Below are positions 35,690 through 47,753 of a DNA stretch of 64,000 nt, one piece after another. The DNA is from Varanus komodoensis (lineage: Eukaryota; Chordata; Lepidosauria; Squamata; Varanidae). A program made the position numbers and the translations under genes. The stretch's first letter is position 1. Each line of letters begins with the position of its first letter. Under the pieces are notes generated by a model that saw nothing but the letters and a program-made list of their open reading frames with translations, was not told the DNA's origin and made no database searches. Location: assembly GCF_004798865.1 (NCBI RefSeq), contig NW_025336114.1, forward strand, positions 5,513,651 to 5,577,650, in the 5' to 3' direction.

Positions 35690-36010
35690 GAGCTTCATCC
35701 TACACCACATAGCCAAATTACAGAATCTGCTGCGCAGGATGTCGTGGTGACCATTGATCCGGATGGCTTAGAAAGGGGACTGGAGAATTTTAGGCAGGAT
35801 AAGGCTATCAAAGGCTGCTAGTCATCATATGCCACCTCCAGTATCATAGGTGATAATAGCCATGGATGCCGGTTGCTGGAGACCATGACTGGGAGGATGC
35901 TGCTAACTTATTTCCCACAAGCAGTTGCTTGGCCATTGTGTGAACGTTCCGGACCAGCTGGTTCCGGGCCTTGATTTGTTCCAGGGTGGCTCTTCTTATG
36001 ATGTTCAAGT
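35690..36010 (+). mobile_element. CR1-family LINE fragment
   Basis: 'ggctgctagtcatcatatg', 'gccatggatgccggttgctgg', 'cccacaagcagttgcttggcc' and 'attgtgtgaacgttccggacc' form an ordered degraded copy of the family whose reverse is at 53620-54180. Confidence 0.65.
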
Positions 36011-36324
36011 GACACTACCCATAGATAGGAACATATTGTGGTGGGGGAAAGAAAAGCAGGACTAGCCCCAACTCTCACATATGAAAAGAAAATGAGAACA
36101 GAACCTACACACAGACAAAGGTATACTTGCAGGCTCTCCTCTCCTCAGCATCCCCTAAGCTGGTGCCCTCTAGAAGTTTTGGGACACAACTCCAAGGGTT
36201 CCTGTCCATTTGCCAGGGTGGCTGGGTCTGATGTGTGTTGGTTCACAACAGAGGAAGGGCCCCAGGCTGGGGAAGGCAATGCAAGTAGGGGATGTGTATT
36301 TTGCAGGGTGCCTGATCTCATATA

Positions 36325-36650
36325 GTACAGCTGTTAAACTTCTTTCAGCTCAAGGGCTGAGTTTTGGAGAAACTCAGGTACATCCCAGTTGTTGCTGGGC
36401 CAAAGACAAAAAGGCAAGGCCAAAATACCAAAAGTATCTGCACACTTTAGCTTAAGGGTTCTTGCTGCCAGTAACTAAGCTTTAGGATAGTCATCTCAGC
36501 CTTGCAAAATGGGGGGAAGGGGAAGCTGCATGAAACCTGGAAAACTACCAAACATTTTGAGGTAGTGAAAAGGGGTGGGTGAATAGAAGAAGAACAGAGA
36601 ATCTGGGTAACTCCAGATTTGGATGCCAAGTGGGCTGGTGGTGCTATATC
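36325..36650 (+). mobile_element. hAT-type MITE (family A)
   Basis: Starts 'gttaaacttctttcagctca', close to the 54605 copy ('gtttaacctctttcagcat'). The body includes 'gcacactttagcttaagg' and 'cagtaactaagctttagg', also found at 51340-51390. The right end, 'aactccagatttggatgcc', is degraded. Confidence 0.5.
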
Positions 36651-37324
36651 CATGAGGTTTATGCATGTAGGCTTTGCTTTAGCCTTCTAATTAACACATT
36701 GCAGAGGGGAATGAGGCTAAAAGATAAGATTTTGCTCCTCCTCCTGTGCATTCATGTCCACTAGGGATATCACACTTGAAAAATAAAGGGTATGTTTGTG
36801 GGCCTCTGCTCTGAAATCAAGAATGAATAGGAACTTAATTGCTTCCTAGTCTACTGCAGAGCTGTTCAAACAATGCTTTGCAGACAAAAATTAGGAATAT
36901 TGTCTAGATCTGCATCTGTGGAAGAACATCAGCTTTGACCCTGGTTTTCTAGTTATTTCCCTGCCTCACTTCTCTGCCTACTTCACTTTCTCCATGCCTT
37001 GAAAAGTAGTTCATATTGTGAGAAACCCCCTATATTCAGTAGTGCAGAAATGTCAAGTCAGACCACCCCTAGGAAACTGCGTGACACAGCTGTGATGGGA
37101 TGCAGTGTGTGCCAGCTTTGTGGCTGCCATTAGGAATGCACAACCCTTGATATGGGCCCTTGGGGGTTAAGTAGCCCTTGCATAACCCTTGGTTATTAGA
37201 AGGGCTGTGCAAATGTTGTTTAACCCCTGAACGATCCACATTATTCTAGGGTTAAACAATAACCACCAATCTGAATGGTTTCAATAGGGGAGTGGGCAAA
37301 TTCATAGAAGACAAGGCTGACTGC

Positions 37325-37510
37325 TAGTCCTGATGGCTATATGCTTTCTCCAGGCTCAGAGGCAGTGTGTCTGTGTACAAGAGCTGCTGGGAAACCTTGG
37401 TGGAGGGACACTCTGTTGTACTTCTGTCCTGTTCGTGGGTTTCCTATAGGTAGCTGGTTGACCATTGTGTGAACAGAATCCTGGACTAAATTGACTTTTG
37501 GTCTAACTCT
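37325..37510 (+). mobile_element. CR1-family LINE fragment
   Basis: 'ttgtacttctgtcctgttcg', 'tgggtttcctataggtagctggttg' and 'accattgtgtgaacagaatcctggac' closely match the plus form of the family (about 85% by eye). It ends 'tgacttttggtct'. Confidence 0.75.
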
Positions 37511-40180
37511 TCTTACTTTCTTAACCCTTGATGAGCCAGTCATGTTATGTGGATTTGCCCATAGGCTATGCTTTCTAAAGAAGACCCTTCACAACTTCCT
37601 GGTTAGTAAAGTGCTAGGCTATAATTTGCACTGTCCACATCCTTCAGTTTCTTTACAAGATCTAGGAGTTCATGTGACCCATTGGTGTGACCTTTGTGGC
37701 TGCCCACTTGCTGATGTTTGTTGGCAAGCCAGAGAAGAATTCTCAGCCTGGAGAATCTAATTTGCTGGGGAAAACAGCCACCCCTAGCCAAGCAAACTTA
37801 GTCTGGACTGCCCTCTAGTGACTGATAGTGTGTTCCAAGAGACCGTTTCCTTATGGGCTAAAACATGTAAAGGAGTTGATTGAAAATAAATAAAAGAGGA
37901 TCAGCAGCTGGGATGAGGTCTGTGAGAGCTGGTGCTGCCCCACTGCAGAGTGACCAGTGAAGGAGATCCTTTTTGTCCGTTGGAAACAAAATGAACACTG
38001 GGGATACTGGGGAAAAGCCCTGGAACACGAAGGTCTAACAGAATGTTAAAGCTGCATAGACCCACTGTTTATATGACAAACAACTGTGCTTTTGTGTGTG
38101 CCTTCCTGTAAGCCTTTTGTGTTTACAAACCCCATAAAATCACCTGTTTCTTCCTACATGTCAGAGTGGATTGCTGGAATCCACCAGGATTACTGTGGAG
38201 GTTACTAAGCCTGAAGTGTGTTCAGCCCTTGACATCAGCCTGTGTTGATACAGGCATGCTACTCCACCAGACATGCATCTTGCTTCATCCTTTTGGGCCA
38301 GGCCTTCAACCCCAGATTAGTCAATGCCTTCCCAACCCCATGACCAAACTGGCTTGGAATCAGGGAAGTTTTCCTCCAACACATTTGGAGGACACCAGCT
38401 TGGTTTTTCTGCCACATGTATTTGGAAACCAAAGCAAGCATTGGTTGGTAGACCACATTCTCATTTTCTTGGGATGCATTTGTTGTAGGGTGACTGCCGG
38501 TGTTGTAGTGGAGAAAGGGCTTGCATATCTAAGGGTGGGGACTGCTTCATTAGCTGGAAGGAGGATTTCATTTGCTCCCCCCCCCCCCAATTCCTCCTGA
38601 GCTTTGCTGCAATCCATAAGGTGGCTGCGATGGGGGCGGGGATGGATTGATTTTTTCAGCATCAGTATATAGGTGTGAGCAAATTGTTCCAGGTGGGTTG
38701 ATCTTGAATGGGTAACTAACACCCATTTGCTTTACAAAAGACTGTGTTTATTGGTAGGGATCAACACAGCTAGTGCATTTTGAACTCCTGTGGAGGTGTC
38801 TGCCACCAGTAAAGAGTTGTATGGCACATTAAACATTTATCAATTAATTGCAAATTGAACATTCCAGAAGAAGTATAGGAATGTATTGTAGACTATCCCA
38901 ACCTATGCTTTTAGGCTGCAAATGTAGGTAATTACTATTAAGCATGGTGGGATTTACATCTAGATAAATCTTGCTTGCTTTCCCCTCTATCACCAACAAG
39001 CACAACAGCACTGGACAGGACTACATGATGTTGCTTTGCTACTCCTGGTCCTCCAAGCAGTCAAGGAAACTAAGAATTGTATTTCAGAAGTCTCACTTTT
39101 GGTAGTTTCTTTGATTCTGCAAGACATTTCTCTATAAATAATTTCTTTTGGTTTTAATTTCTAAAAATCCTAAGATCAACACTAAATATTGCAAAATTAA
39201 ATTTCTGGCAACCACATAACCATACAACTCTTAAAGTACCAAAATGCCACCCCAAATTCCTAATAAATGTATTGCTTAACTGCTGGTGTTAGATTTATAT
39301 TTCTCATGGACCAGCATAGCTACCTTTCTTTTTGAAAGGTTGTCCTTTACCAAATATATCAATTCCCAGGTTTTTCTAGCTCCAGATATTGGATGCATCT
39401 TCAGAGTGGAGAAGGCAAGGTGCAGCTTTGAGCGCATTTATGAAGGAGAAAAACTCCACTGCTAAATACACTTACATTGGAGTAAATCTCATTGAACTCA
39501 GTACATATTACTTTTGATTAAACATGTTTAGGATGACACAGTATATTTGGTGTAGTGTTGAATATGCTTTCCCATCCATAGATCTCTCTGGAGCCCTAAT
39601 TGGTCCTCTGCCCCACATTATTTCCTGTACTCTTGAAGTTACCTTTCCCACCCCACAGATCCCTGTAGTGATATCTAGGGCTGGGCCCAAGAACCTTTTC
39701 CTGCCTGAGTAGGAAATGGACGCTTTGCACAAAACCCTAGTCAAGGTGCACAGTAGTACTCAAAGCCAGCCAAGCTGTGTTGGCCCCTGAGCAAGAAAAA
39801 CCCCTGCTGACCCCCCCCCACCCCGACCCCCCAGCACTGTTCTTCTTTTCCATGGCCATAGAATACAGTAATTAATAAATAACAAGCAATTTGCTCTTGT
39901 CTGATGACCGAACTGTCTCAGGCTTTTAAATGACCCTGTCACCTAAGGACACCCCAATATGTATGGACAGAGGAAGACAAACATTTGATAACAAAACAGG
40001 AAAAAAACCCTCAAGCAGAAAGATGGACCACGTGTTTGCCAAAAGCCAGATAGCTCAGAGAGATCAGATGTAACAAAGAGCATAGCTGGCCCTATAGCTT
40101 TATTCCAGCAAGTGCCAAAGCAACTTCTTCTTCTTCTTTTTGCCCAGAGGACTCATGTCCATAAAAGCTGATTAAACTAT
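37511..40180. other. Intergenic, no gene recognised
   Basis: A 144-codon plus open frame (38166-38600) shows no domain and runs into a C tract. Fragments of the 32950-type repeat occur at about 38745-38880 and 39225-39345 ('gaccagcatagctacctttc'). C-rich tracts lie at 38577-38588 and 39811-39832. Confidence 0.5.
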
Positions 40181-40183
40181 AGT

Positions 40184-40415
40184 AGCCAGTGTGGTGTAGT
40201 GGTTAAGAGTGTCGGACTGAGACTCAGGTGAATGGGTTTTAGTCCCTGCTCAGCTATGGAACCAAATGAGTAACTTTGGGCCAGTCACAGACTCTCAGCC
40301 CAACCTACCTCACATGGTTGTTGTTTTGGGATAAGATTGAGAGGAAGAGGTGGTGTAAGCCACTTTGAGTTCTTTAAAAGAAAAGGGGGGTATAGATCTA
40401 ATAGAGAAAATAGCA
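40184..40415 (+). mobile_element. tRNA-derived SINE, near full length
   Basis: Ordered landmarks: 'agccagtgtggtgtagtggt' (head), 'taagagtgtcggactgagac', 'gggccagtcacagactctcag', 'aacctacctcacatggttgt' and 'gtaagccactttgagttct' (tail). This is the reference copy for the family in this window. Confidence 0.8.
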
Positions 40416-42175
40416 CATTTGTGAATTTAAGGGTCCATAGGACATTGTGGCTTTTGAACACACCAGAACAAGAAGCTCCTATCCACTTCACTTTTTTTTT
40501 TTCATTTTTCCCTAGCCAATACAAGCCTCTGATGTCAGGGAGTACCATGAACCTGCCAGAAACTGGCCATGTGCATCACACAGAAAGAAGCGGGTACACT
40601 CTAAAAAGATTATTGGAAAGCCAAAGAGTTCTGAACACAAGCCAGGGCAAACCATACACTCATATACTAACTTGCCATTGCTGCTCTTCCAAATCCTTTT
40701 TGCAAACAACCTCACTTCTGTTTTCCCCCAAGCGAAGGGGCCTGGACCAGCTAGAAGGAAGGAAGACCTCTGGCCCTTGTTTGATATGTGAGCAGCAAAT
40801 CTGCCTGGCCTTCCTCTTGTCTGGGCCTTCCTGCCTGCAATAGCTCAGGCCACAAGGGCAATTGCCTCGTAGCGAATTGCTGGGCATCTCTCTGCAATCA
40901 GGCATATTCTGAGAAAGCTGGGTGACAGTGCTCTTGCCACTGGGCGATCTGGGACTCTGGACTTAATGAAAATACTGAGTAGGCTGCGCAGGGAAGGCAG
41001 CAGTCTTCCTTCTAGTTTGAAAGGCTAGTGTTTTCATGCTACACTTTTTATTAGCCCGCTAAGGGGGTGAATCCTAGTCTCCTAGTAACTGCAAGGTTAC
41101 TGAGTTCAGAGGGAAGAGGCAGGCTTGTGTTAAGGCAGCCGGGGCAGTGCTAAAGATTTTGGGCATGGCTGAAAAGCTCCAGGGCCCAGGTCTTTGTAAC
41201 ACCGCCTACTCTACTTTTCTTCTCACAGGTTTGGTAACCTTCTGCACTAAAATTTCTTTCAAAGTGGCAGCTGTGACTCTGCCTAGCTACATTCAATCCA
41301 AGATTCCAATTTGTATCATTCCCTCTCCTCCTCTTAACATACTTTCAAGCATCATTAAGGAAGTGAAATATTGCTATTCTTCAGGCCAAATAAGGTTTTG
41401 CTTGAATGCAGACTTGGAATGCAATGGGTGCAAGAGAAATAAATACTATTATTGATAAGCAAAGTGCATTTCTGGGAAGGGGATGAGCTTTATCGTGTAT
41501 CAGCAATATAACTGCCAATCAAAATGGAGGAAAAAGGACATGCATTGCAAGAAAAGAAAAAAGAGCACTGGTGCACATAAAATTTGGTTATGCTAATTTA
41601 AAGAGACAGATGCAAATTTAGATTTTTAAAAATGATTTAAAAACAAATCCAGTGACAGTGTGGGAGAAGTGCAGCTGTGGAACTAACCGTTGGTGGGCAA
41701 CAGTTCTTAGGGTTCTTTATCTTCAAATCGGACTGGGGAAGGATCATCCGTGAAAGAGATGCCTTCAAATGTGCCAGGGACTATCTTTCAGGAAAGGAAA
41801 CACAGGGCAGAGCTGCCTCGCCCCTTCCCAGATCTGCTTTGGTCTTGCTGCAATAGGGCTCAGCACTGCAGTGTCATCATGCTTCTCAAGAAACAATCCC
41901 CACTAGTCTTAAGCTTCAGCTACGAAACAAAAAGCCTCATGCTCCTCTCTCTCCAGCCACTCAGCTCTGTCGGTTCTACTGCACAGAAATAAGCAGGAAA
42001 CCAACTGCTTTTTTGCAAGCTCATTGAGCAAGTGAGTATAACCCGGTCCTCGTATCTTGTCCTTGCTAGCCTTGAGAGAAGAGGGCCAGTCCTGGACTGC
42101 ATAGGGAACAGCATCCTGAAGGGATCGGATGCAAACCCTGCCTAGTCAGACAAAAGCATTGAACCAAGCTGCTAT
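40416..42175. other. Intergenic, no gene recognised
   Basis: A T-rich tract ending in CCCTAG at about 40490-40516 looks like a plus-strand acceptor, but the sequence after it has no recognisable coding content. No repeat family named. Confidence 0.45.
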
Positions 42176-42179
42176 CCCT

Positions 42180-42305
42180 CTGGAGGATGGGTTTCAGAGG
42201 CCATGAACCCCAGCCAGCAATGTAAATGGCCATGAAAGATGTGAGTTGTAGTAGCACAAAGGACATCTGGAGGCCATCAGGTTGGACAAGGCTGAGAAAC
42301 CACAA
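42180..42305. mobile_element. Palindromic MITE (family B)
   Basis: 'ccatgaaccccagccagcaa', 'atgtgagttgtagtagcac' and 'acatctggaggccatcaggttgg' form a degraded copy of the palindromic family. Confidence 0.55.
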
Positions 42306-42409
42306 GTCTCTTGCAGCTTAATGTCAGGATAATTGGCAGTTCATGTTGGCCATGTAACGCACCATCAAGAAATGGAGAGTTGCTGCATTTGTTTATGTCT
42401 GAGACTGAG

Positions 42410-42605
42410 GTGTAGAACCTCAGGCTTGCAGGCCAAATCCAGCTCCCCCTGGCTTCCTCAGAAGGCCATGTGCTTTCCCCTTCTTGCCCCAGCCTTTTCC
42501 CCAGACCCCTGATCATTTGAGGTTTCCCACCTTTGGTGCAGTTCCTCCCCCAGCCCCATTTTAAAAGGCTGAAGTGGCTCTCCTGGGGCTTAGTCACTGA
42601 CAGTA
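42410..42605 (-). mobile_element. hAT-type MITE (family A), reverse
   Basis: 'agaacctcaggcttgcaggc' followed by 'caaatccagctccccctgg' and 'tcagaaggccatg' is the reverse of the right-hand end of family A ('gatttggcc...aggcctggagtttc' at 54605-54895). The other end near 42600 is unclear. Confidence 0.5.
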
Positions 42606-42810
42606 AGTATAAGCTGAAATGCGGGGGGCACTTCTCGCTTTGACCTCATCCCTTCTGACTTTGCCAATGCCTCCAGGTGGAATGCAGCTCCCAAAAGCTC
42701 TTTGTAATGGAATTTGCCCTTAGGGCTGATGAGCGGTCTGCACCCTGGTTTAAGAATTCAGGAGGGGGCTCCAGCACAGATATGCTTGAGTCAATTTTCC
42801 TCTTTCTTAC

Positions 42811-42900
42811 CGCGAAGTCTGTCTGCTTCCATGCGGACATCCCTCTCTGCTTCCATTTTGTCTTTCAGCTGCTTCAGCTCACTGATGGTGTCCAGTCCTC
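42811..42900 (-). CDS. Orphan candidate exon, coiled-coil-like, gene unknown
   Basis: On the minus strand an acceptor TTTTACTGCAG precedes 42900 and a good donor CGCG|GTAAGAAAG follows 42811. The 90 bases between are open in phase 1/1 and encode 'GLDTISELKQLKDKMEAERD' then 'VRMEADRLR', a charged heptad-like helix with L/I/M spacing typical of coiled coils. I do not recognise the protein. It lies between RNPEP and ELF3, where human has no gene. A phase-compatible small segment at 44257-44292 could be an upstream exon, but the evidence is very weak. It could be a real exon of an unannotated gene, a remnant, or chance. Confidence 0.35.
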
Positions 42901-43689
42901 CTGCAGTAAAAGCACTTCAGAAACCCCAAGAAGCTGACATGAAGAGAAGTCACAACTGCTACGCGGCCAGAGTCTACAGACTGCACAGTTGCACTAGGGA
43001 GGTTGTGTCCCACAACAGCTGGCTGCGATAGCAACTGAGAGAACTGAGAAAGTAGAGGAAAACCACAAGAAGTGACTGGCCCACCCAACTTGCAGCCAGC
43101 AAAAAATGCAAGGACGGAGGTAGAGGCAGTTGGGAGGAGCAACACTGGCTGTGTAAGAAAGTTTAACCATAAACAGCATAACAGGAATGTACAGTTCCTG
43201 ACCTTGAAAATGCAAGAGGAAATTAGGGACCCTTGATCACACACTGCTGCACTGCTAAAATGTATTGGTCCTATACATGCAAGAGCAATCAGCAGAAGAA
43301 CTTTGAACCTGCCTTTGGTAAAATATCTAATATTTATTCAAGGTGGGAAGGAAACTTATTGCAATGTTTGACATTATTTTTGTTCTTGGGTTTTAGGATG
43401 CAGCCTCTGTGTACCACTCCACCAATTTCCAATTCCATTTTTGTATTCCTGATAGTTGTCGTCTCTGTTCCCATTGCATGTCGCTGCTGCACCATGGTCA
43501 GCTTTAGATCAGACCCTTTACTTGATTATTTTAGGGTCTTCCTTAGATAATTTCATGCCAATGTATTCTTTTGTTTTAAGTGTGTGCGTGTGCGCACATG
43601 CTAATTATATTCAACATTGTTTTTCTTGCCTGAGTGTTTTCTTCTGTACTTGCTAATATTACTGTCTAACTCCCGTGGATTAAGGGAGC

Positions 43690-43770
43690 AGTAGTTCAGC
43701 ACAGCAGGAGAGAACCAGGTATGGCACCTTCCAGATGCTGGAACATCTGGAAGCCACTGCATTGGGGAAG
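43690..43770. mobile_element. Palindromic MITE fragment (family B)
   Basis: 'ggcaccttccagatgctgg' and 'aacatctggaagccactgc' form a short inverted pair like the outer arms of family B, with the centre missing. Confidence 0.5.
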
Positions 43771-43899
43771 GCTTAGGTCTTAATGGAAACGTCCAAAGAG
43801 ATCTTTTCTGGCTCTTCTTGCTCTCAGACCAAGCAGGACTTTCAAGATGAATACCATCCCTTTAAATTAGCTTGAAAACACACCAATAACCGGTGTAGC

Positions 43900-44060
43900 T
43901 GATAAATGCATATGTTTTGATCACCTAGCCCCAATGATCAACTGGGCACTGTGTCCTGCACCACCTGAAGTTTCTGAACCGCATTCTGAGGCAGCCCCAT
44001 GTGGACTGTCTTACAGTAGTAGAATATCAGTATAATCAGGCCTCAAATAATTCTGACCAG
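43900..44060 (-). mobile_element. L2-type LINE ORF2 fragment
   Basis: 'aagtttctgaaccgcattctgaggcagccccatg' and 'cttacagtagtagaatatcag' (plus strand) match the reversed, well-known L2-like segment 'ttccgaaccgccttcaagggcagccccacg ... ttacagtaatccaacctgg' of reptile genomes. Confidence 0.65.
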
Positions 44061-44859
44061 CAATACTTTTGCCAGACTGCTGGCAAATTAAATGATACCA
44101 GCAGCATTGCCAGTAGTGGCTGGTACCCATAGTGCTAGTGGGGTGGAAGTCAGGTACTAATTACATCTAGTTTGCAACCCAACCTCTTCCCTTGCCGAAT
44201 TTAGGTACACTTAAGCAAAGCATTTCTATTAATGAAACTAAAGAAGAGCGCATTACCTTGATTCATAAGCATGGGCACTATCACACTTGTTTCTGTTTTA
44301 GGAGGTAAGGTGTGTGGCCACTACCACCTGTTGCATCCATCACTACTCTCCAGTGAAATGCAGAGAATTGCAAAAAATCCTGGGAGGCCTCATTATGGCA
44401 ATAAAGGATTGTTTGGGTCCCATCTCAACATATTAAGCACTCTGTTGTGCTCACTCTTGTCTGGAAGAAGAACAGGACAACTCACTGCAGAAGGGGAAAC
44501 TGAACCAAATTTACTGTAAGATTATGCTTGCAAAACTCTGTGTGAAAGAGAGAGATGGCGGGGGGAGGTGAAAGAAGGAAGAAAGAAGACGGGGAACTAC
44601 ACAGTGTAACACGGAATTGTACATAGTATAACAGAGTTTTTAATCGAGCGGCAGCCCATTGCACAAGAAGAAACAGAGATCGTGATTGCAAAGGAGAACT
44701 GGTCTTTTATTCCAACAGAGCACTCACTTGCCTGGAACAGTAGCAAAACCCAGCATAAAAATACAAACCAAGGCAACAAGATAAATGTAAACCCTAGGAG
44801 TGCAAATTGGAGGATTTGCATGGAGCGTATCCCTGACTCAGAACACCACCAAAAAGTAC

Positions 44860-45275
44860 TTATTTGGGCTCACATTGCTCTGCTCCACCAACAAGCCTTT
44901 ACAAAGCATCCAAAATACACAGATTTATATAAGCAAGAACCTCCATAACTACGCACTCAGACAGCATGAAGCAGCATAATACATAGAAAAAATCAGTTTA
45001 CACTTGTCTGTTCACAAATAAGAACTAGATTACTCAGGAATAATCCGGTGCACACAATAACTGAGCATCCAAAATCCACATTTTTACATGAATATCCCAA
45101 TAAGCACCGCCTCTCTGTGTCTTCTGGGAAGTATGAATGAGAAACAGAATAATGGTGTAATAGGAATGTTCACTCACAAGTAAGGATTGGATTATTCAGG
45201 AATAGGTGTGAGCAGTGAGTTTGGAGCATCCAAAATCCAGCTATTTACATATTCACACAACATCCCCCAAAGGGC
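44860..45275. repeat. Degenerate tandem repeat, period about 160 bp
   Basis: The anchor 'gcatccaaaat' recurs at 44906, 45064 and 45226 (spacing 158 and 162). Units 2 and 3 align over 'ttcac-aaataag-actagattactcaggaataa' against 'ttcactcacaagtaaggattggattattcagg', and each is followed by a similar 'ttacat...' segment. Unit 1 is more diverged. No family name; it may derive from a mobile element. Confidence 0.65.
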
Positions 45276-46079
45276 AAAGACTGGAAATCTAAAAGAGGCA
45301 AGGGGCTCCCACAACTCCTTCCCCACCACCCAAATAGTAAAAAGCAAACCCAGCATACCTGCTGCCCATTGCTGCTTTCCCTGTAATCTCTGGATTATCA
45401 CAGAATCAAATTTAGAACATGAATGTATGCACACACCTCTTTGACTTTCACCTCTCAGTTTTCATGTGGACATTGTCATAGTACATATGCTAATTAAATA
45501 ACGAAGGGAGGAGGAAACACCCATCCATCATTAAGCAATGTTCATTCAGTTGCACTGTGAAGATGCACGGAAAATGGAGAGAACTCATTTCTTAGTTAAA
45601 AATACGTTTGCAAAGTTGAGTAGTAAAAGGCGATTAACTGGATATTTTTCTTCCACTCACTTAGATCTCAATCTCCTTGGTCTCCTGATTGCCTACTCCC
45701 CTCCTTCAGAAAATGACCATATAAGGCATCCAGGCAGGTTTGTCATCATTGGTGCTCTGCTGCTTCAAGAGGAATGACTAAGCCTGCATGTGTGGCACTT
45801 GTGCAGAATTAAACCCAGGAAGCCAGAGAGGTTCCTGGACAGGTGGCAACAATCAGAAGAGGAGCCATCAGGCCAGTGGAGCAGCAGATGCAGCAGACTT
45901 GACAGCGAAGAAAAACAGGCGTTTGGGGCTTGCCACCCTGCCTCTACTTCAGCCCTTCTAGATAGCATTGACTCTAGGAGAATGTCGGGAGGGGGGTCAA
46001 CTTTGTTTTGCACATTTTTCACCTTGTACCTATATCTGCTGTGCATCCTCCAGGTGTAATGGAATCTGCTCTAAAACTA

Positions 46080-46400
46080 CTCATGAATCCCCATCCATAG
46101 GAGTAAGTTTTCCCAGCTGTAGTACCTTTGTCTTCCCTGGATGACATTTCAGTTCGAATGCCTTCAGCCATCCCAGAGCTGCCTCCATCAGCTGTTCAGT
46201 GTTTCTGCATCCTTCATAGGCCTAGTAAGTGGCAATGAGAGGAAATGAGTGTGTGGAAAGAAGATGTCATCCACATCTTGGGGGTACATCAGCTGAAACC
46301 ACCAGATGATTTTTCTCAGTATATCTGAGTTAAAAAAGGATGGCGGTCAAGATGGGACCTGTAGCACCTACAAGGCCAACAGCCACGGTTAGAATACGAA
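46080..46400 (-). mobile_element. L2-type LINE ORF2 fragment
   Basis: Minus-strand reading around 46120-46190 gives 'ALGWLKAFELKCHPGKTKVL', the hallmark L2 segment 'WLRANKLKLNPSKTEVLW'. 'aaggatggcggtcaagatggg' at about 46340 belongs to another common part of the same element type. Degraded. Confidence 0.65.
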
Positions 46401-47199
46401 TCTTCCAGTGCCACCTTCCATCCCGGTTCCTTCAGAAAGAAATGCAGCCATCATAACAGCAGCGCTTTTGCATTTGAATTTATGTTATACATTTATGTTT
46501 TATTGTATGTAAACCACCATGTGAGATTTGCATTAACAATGCAGGGTAGATGTGTGTAAAACATAAAGGAAAAAGTTATTAGCCAATGACTAGCCAACCT
46601 AGCGGTCAGGATGGCTCTGTAAGCATCTCTATATGGGATTGGGTGGCCAGACTTGCTCAGTGGAAGAGCCACATGCAGTACACGTCAGATGTTTGAAGGC
46701 TGCAAGCGGGTGCCTGCAGGTGGTGGCAGCAGGCAGTGAGTCACAAAATAAACTCAGTGCCACCTGTGGCTTGTGAGTGTTGGCCAGCCCTGTTGTAGAG
46801 TAACTGTGTCAACAAGATAACAGATATGCCAATATGAATGGCTGAATGCAGTGACCTGGTTCACATGATCAAGAGGTTAAGTGAACCAGAGTTCCTCATT
46901 TTTCCTTCCCATGCACATCACTTGCATGTTGGTAATTATGCATGATCAGCATAATTACCCAGCTTAAGCACAGCTTACCATGTCACATGAACACATGCGT
47001 GGGTGGCTTGTTGCCAAGGCCAGGTTCATATGACACAAGTAATGCTGCTGGGTGCAATTACTCTAATGCCCCATGGTACACAACTGGTATTTGTGGGGAA
47101 AGGAGATAAGCCACCATAGTTTGTTTCTCCTGTGATCATGCAAACCCAGCCCCTGGGTAAGAGCTACAAGTGGCTGATAAAAATTCAACAAATGCATTG
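46401..47199. other. RNPEP 3' flank, no gene recognised
   Basis: Contains a possible LINE tail at about 46480-46560 ('tgtaaaccaccatgtgagatttgc') and a possible hAT end at 46780-46800. No exon candidates. Confidence 0.45.
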
Positions 47200-47588
47200 A
47201 AAAGTGATTACTGTTGTTTATTGAAAAATAGCAAACATTTTACTAGTGCATGTAATTCAGTTTCACATTTTGGAAACATATACATAGAAATCTTTTGTAT
47301 ATAATTGTTTGTTTACATTTATAAACTTTAAACAAGAAAAGAAAATGTTTAACCAGCATGTTTTCCATGAGGTATCTTCACTTTTTGGGAGGTTTCATAG
47401 TTTTCCAGCATAGAAAATTGTTTTAATTTTGCAGGACTCCAAAGACTGTGGGACTTGTCTACTACCTCATGAACCCTGGAATTAGGGTTTGAAAACAAGC
47501 ATTCTTTTTGCCCACTCAGCTGCCCACATTACATACAAACATTTGCTGAAGCTCTGAAAGACACTGCTTTGGTATTATGTCTGTCCTC
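47200..47588 (-). other. RNPEP: RNPEP 3' untranslated region
   Basis: From the RNPEP stop codon to a canonical AATAAA (minus strand, 47217-47222) with cleavage expected shortly beyond. The UTR is about 0.37 kb and A/T-rich in its distal half. Confidence 0.7.
47217..47222 (-). terminator. RNPEP polyadenylation signal AATAAA
   Basis: The plus strand reads tttatt within 'ctgttgtttattgaaaaatag', 367 bases past the stop. The best signal in the flank. Confidence 0.7.
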
Positions 47589-47753
47589 TTAGTTGCTATC
47601 ACTCTTCAAGCCCAAGATCTTTTTGACATAGTTCTGCACGTTCACATGGAGTTGTGAAGCAGTGGCGGAGAAGGTCTCCACCGCCAGTGCCCGGGAAGTC
47701 TCTGAACCACTCATCATGGCTCGGTAGATGGGAAGTGTATATTTCTGCTTTCC
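47589..47753 (-). CDS. RNPEP: RNPEP exon 11 (last coding)
   Basis: Acceptor ATTGCAG before 47753, phase 0. Encodes '[18 protein letters not shown]' to '[16 protein letters not shown]' and TAA at 47589-47591. Human ends '...VNYVQQIVAPKGS'. Confidence 0.96.
   Translation of the reverse strand, partial: GKQKYTLPIYRAMMSGSETSRALAVETFSATASQLHVNVQNYVKKILGLKSDSN

Noticed and set aside
38166-38600. 144-codon plus-strand open frame in the intergenic interval
   Set aside because: No domain, ends in a C homopolymer, and is overlapped by a 120-codon frame on the other strand.
40337-40843. 168-codon plus-strand open frame after a T-rich acceptor-like site
   Set aside because: Its first part is the tail of a SINE. 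The remainder has no recognisable content and no matching donor was seen.
44257-44292. Possible 36-nt micro-exon upstream of the orphan coiled-coil exon
   Set aside because: The acceptor has a poor pyrimidine tract and the peptide is uninformative. It is mentioned only as a weak lead, not as a feature.
45790-46059. 89-codon plus and 93-codon minus frames over the same bases
   Set aside because: Both strands are open over the same interval and neither has a recognisable domain or splice borders; probably unclassified repeat sequence beside an L2 fragment.
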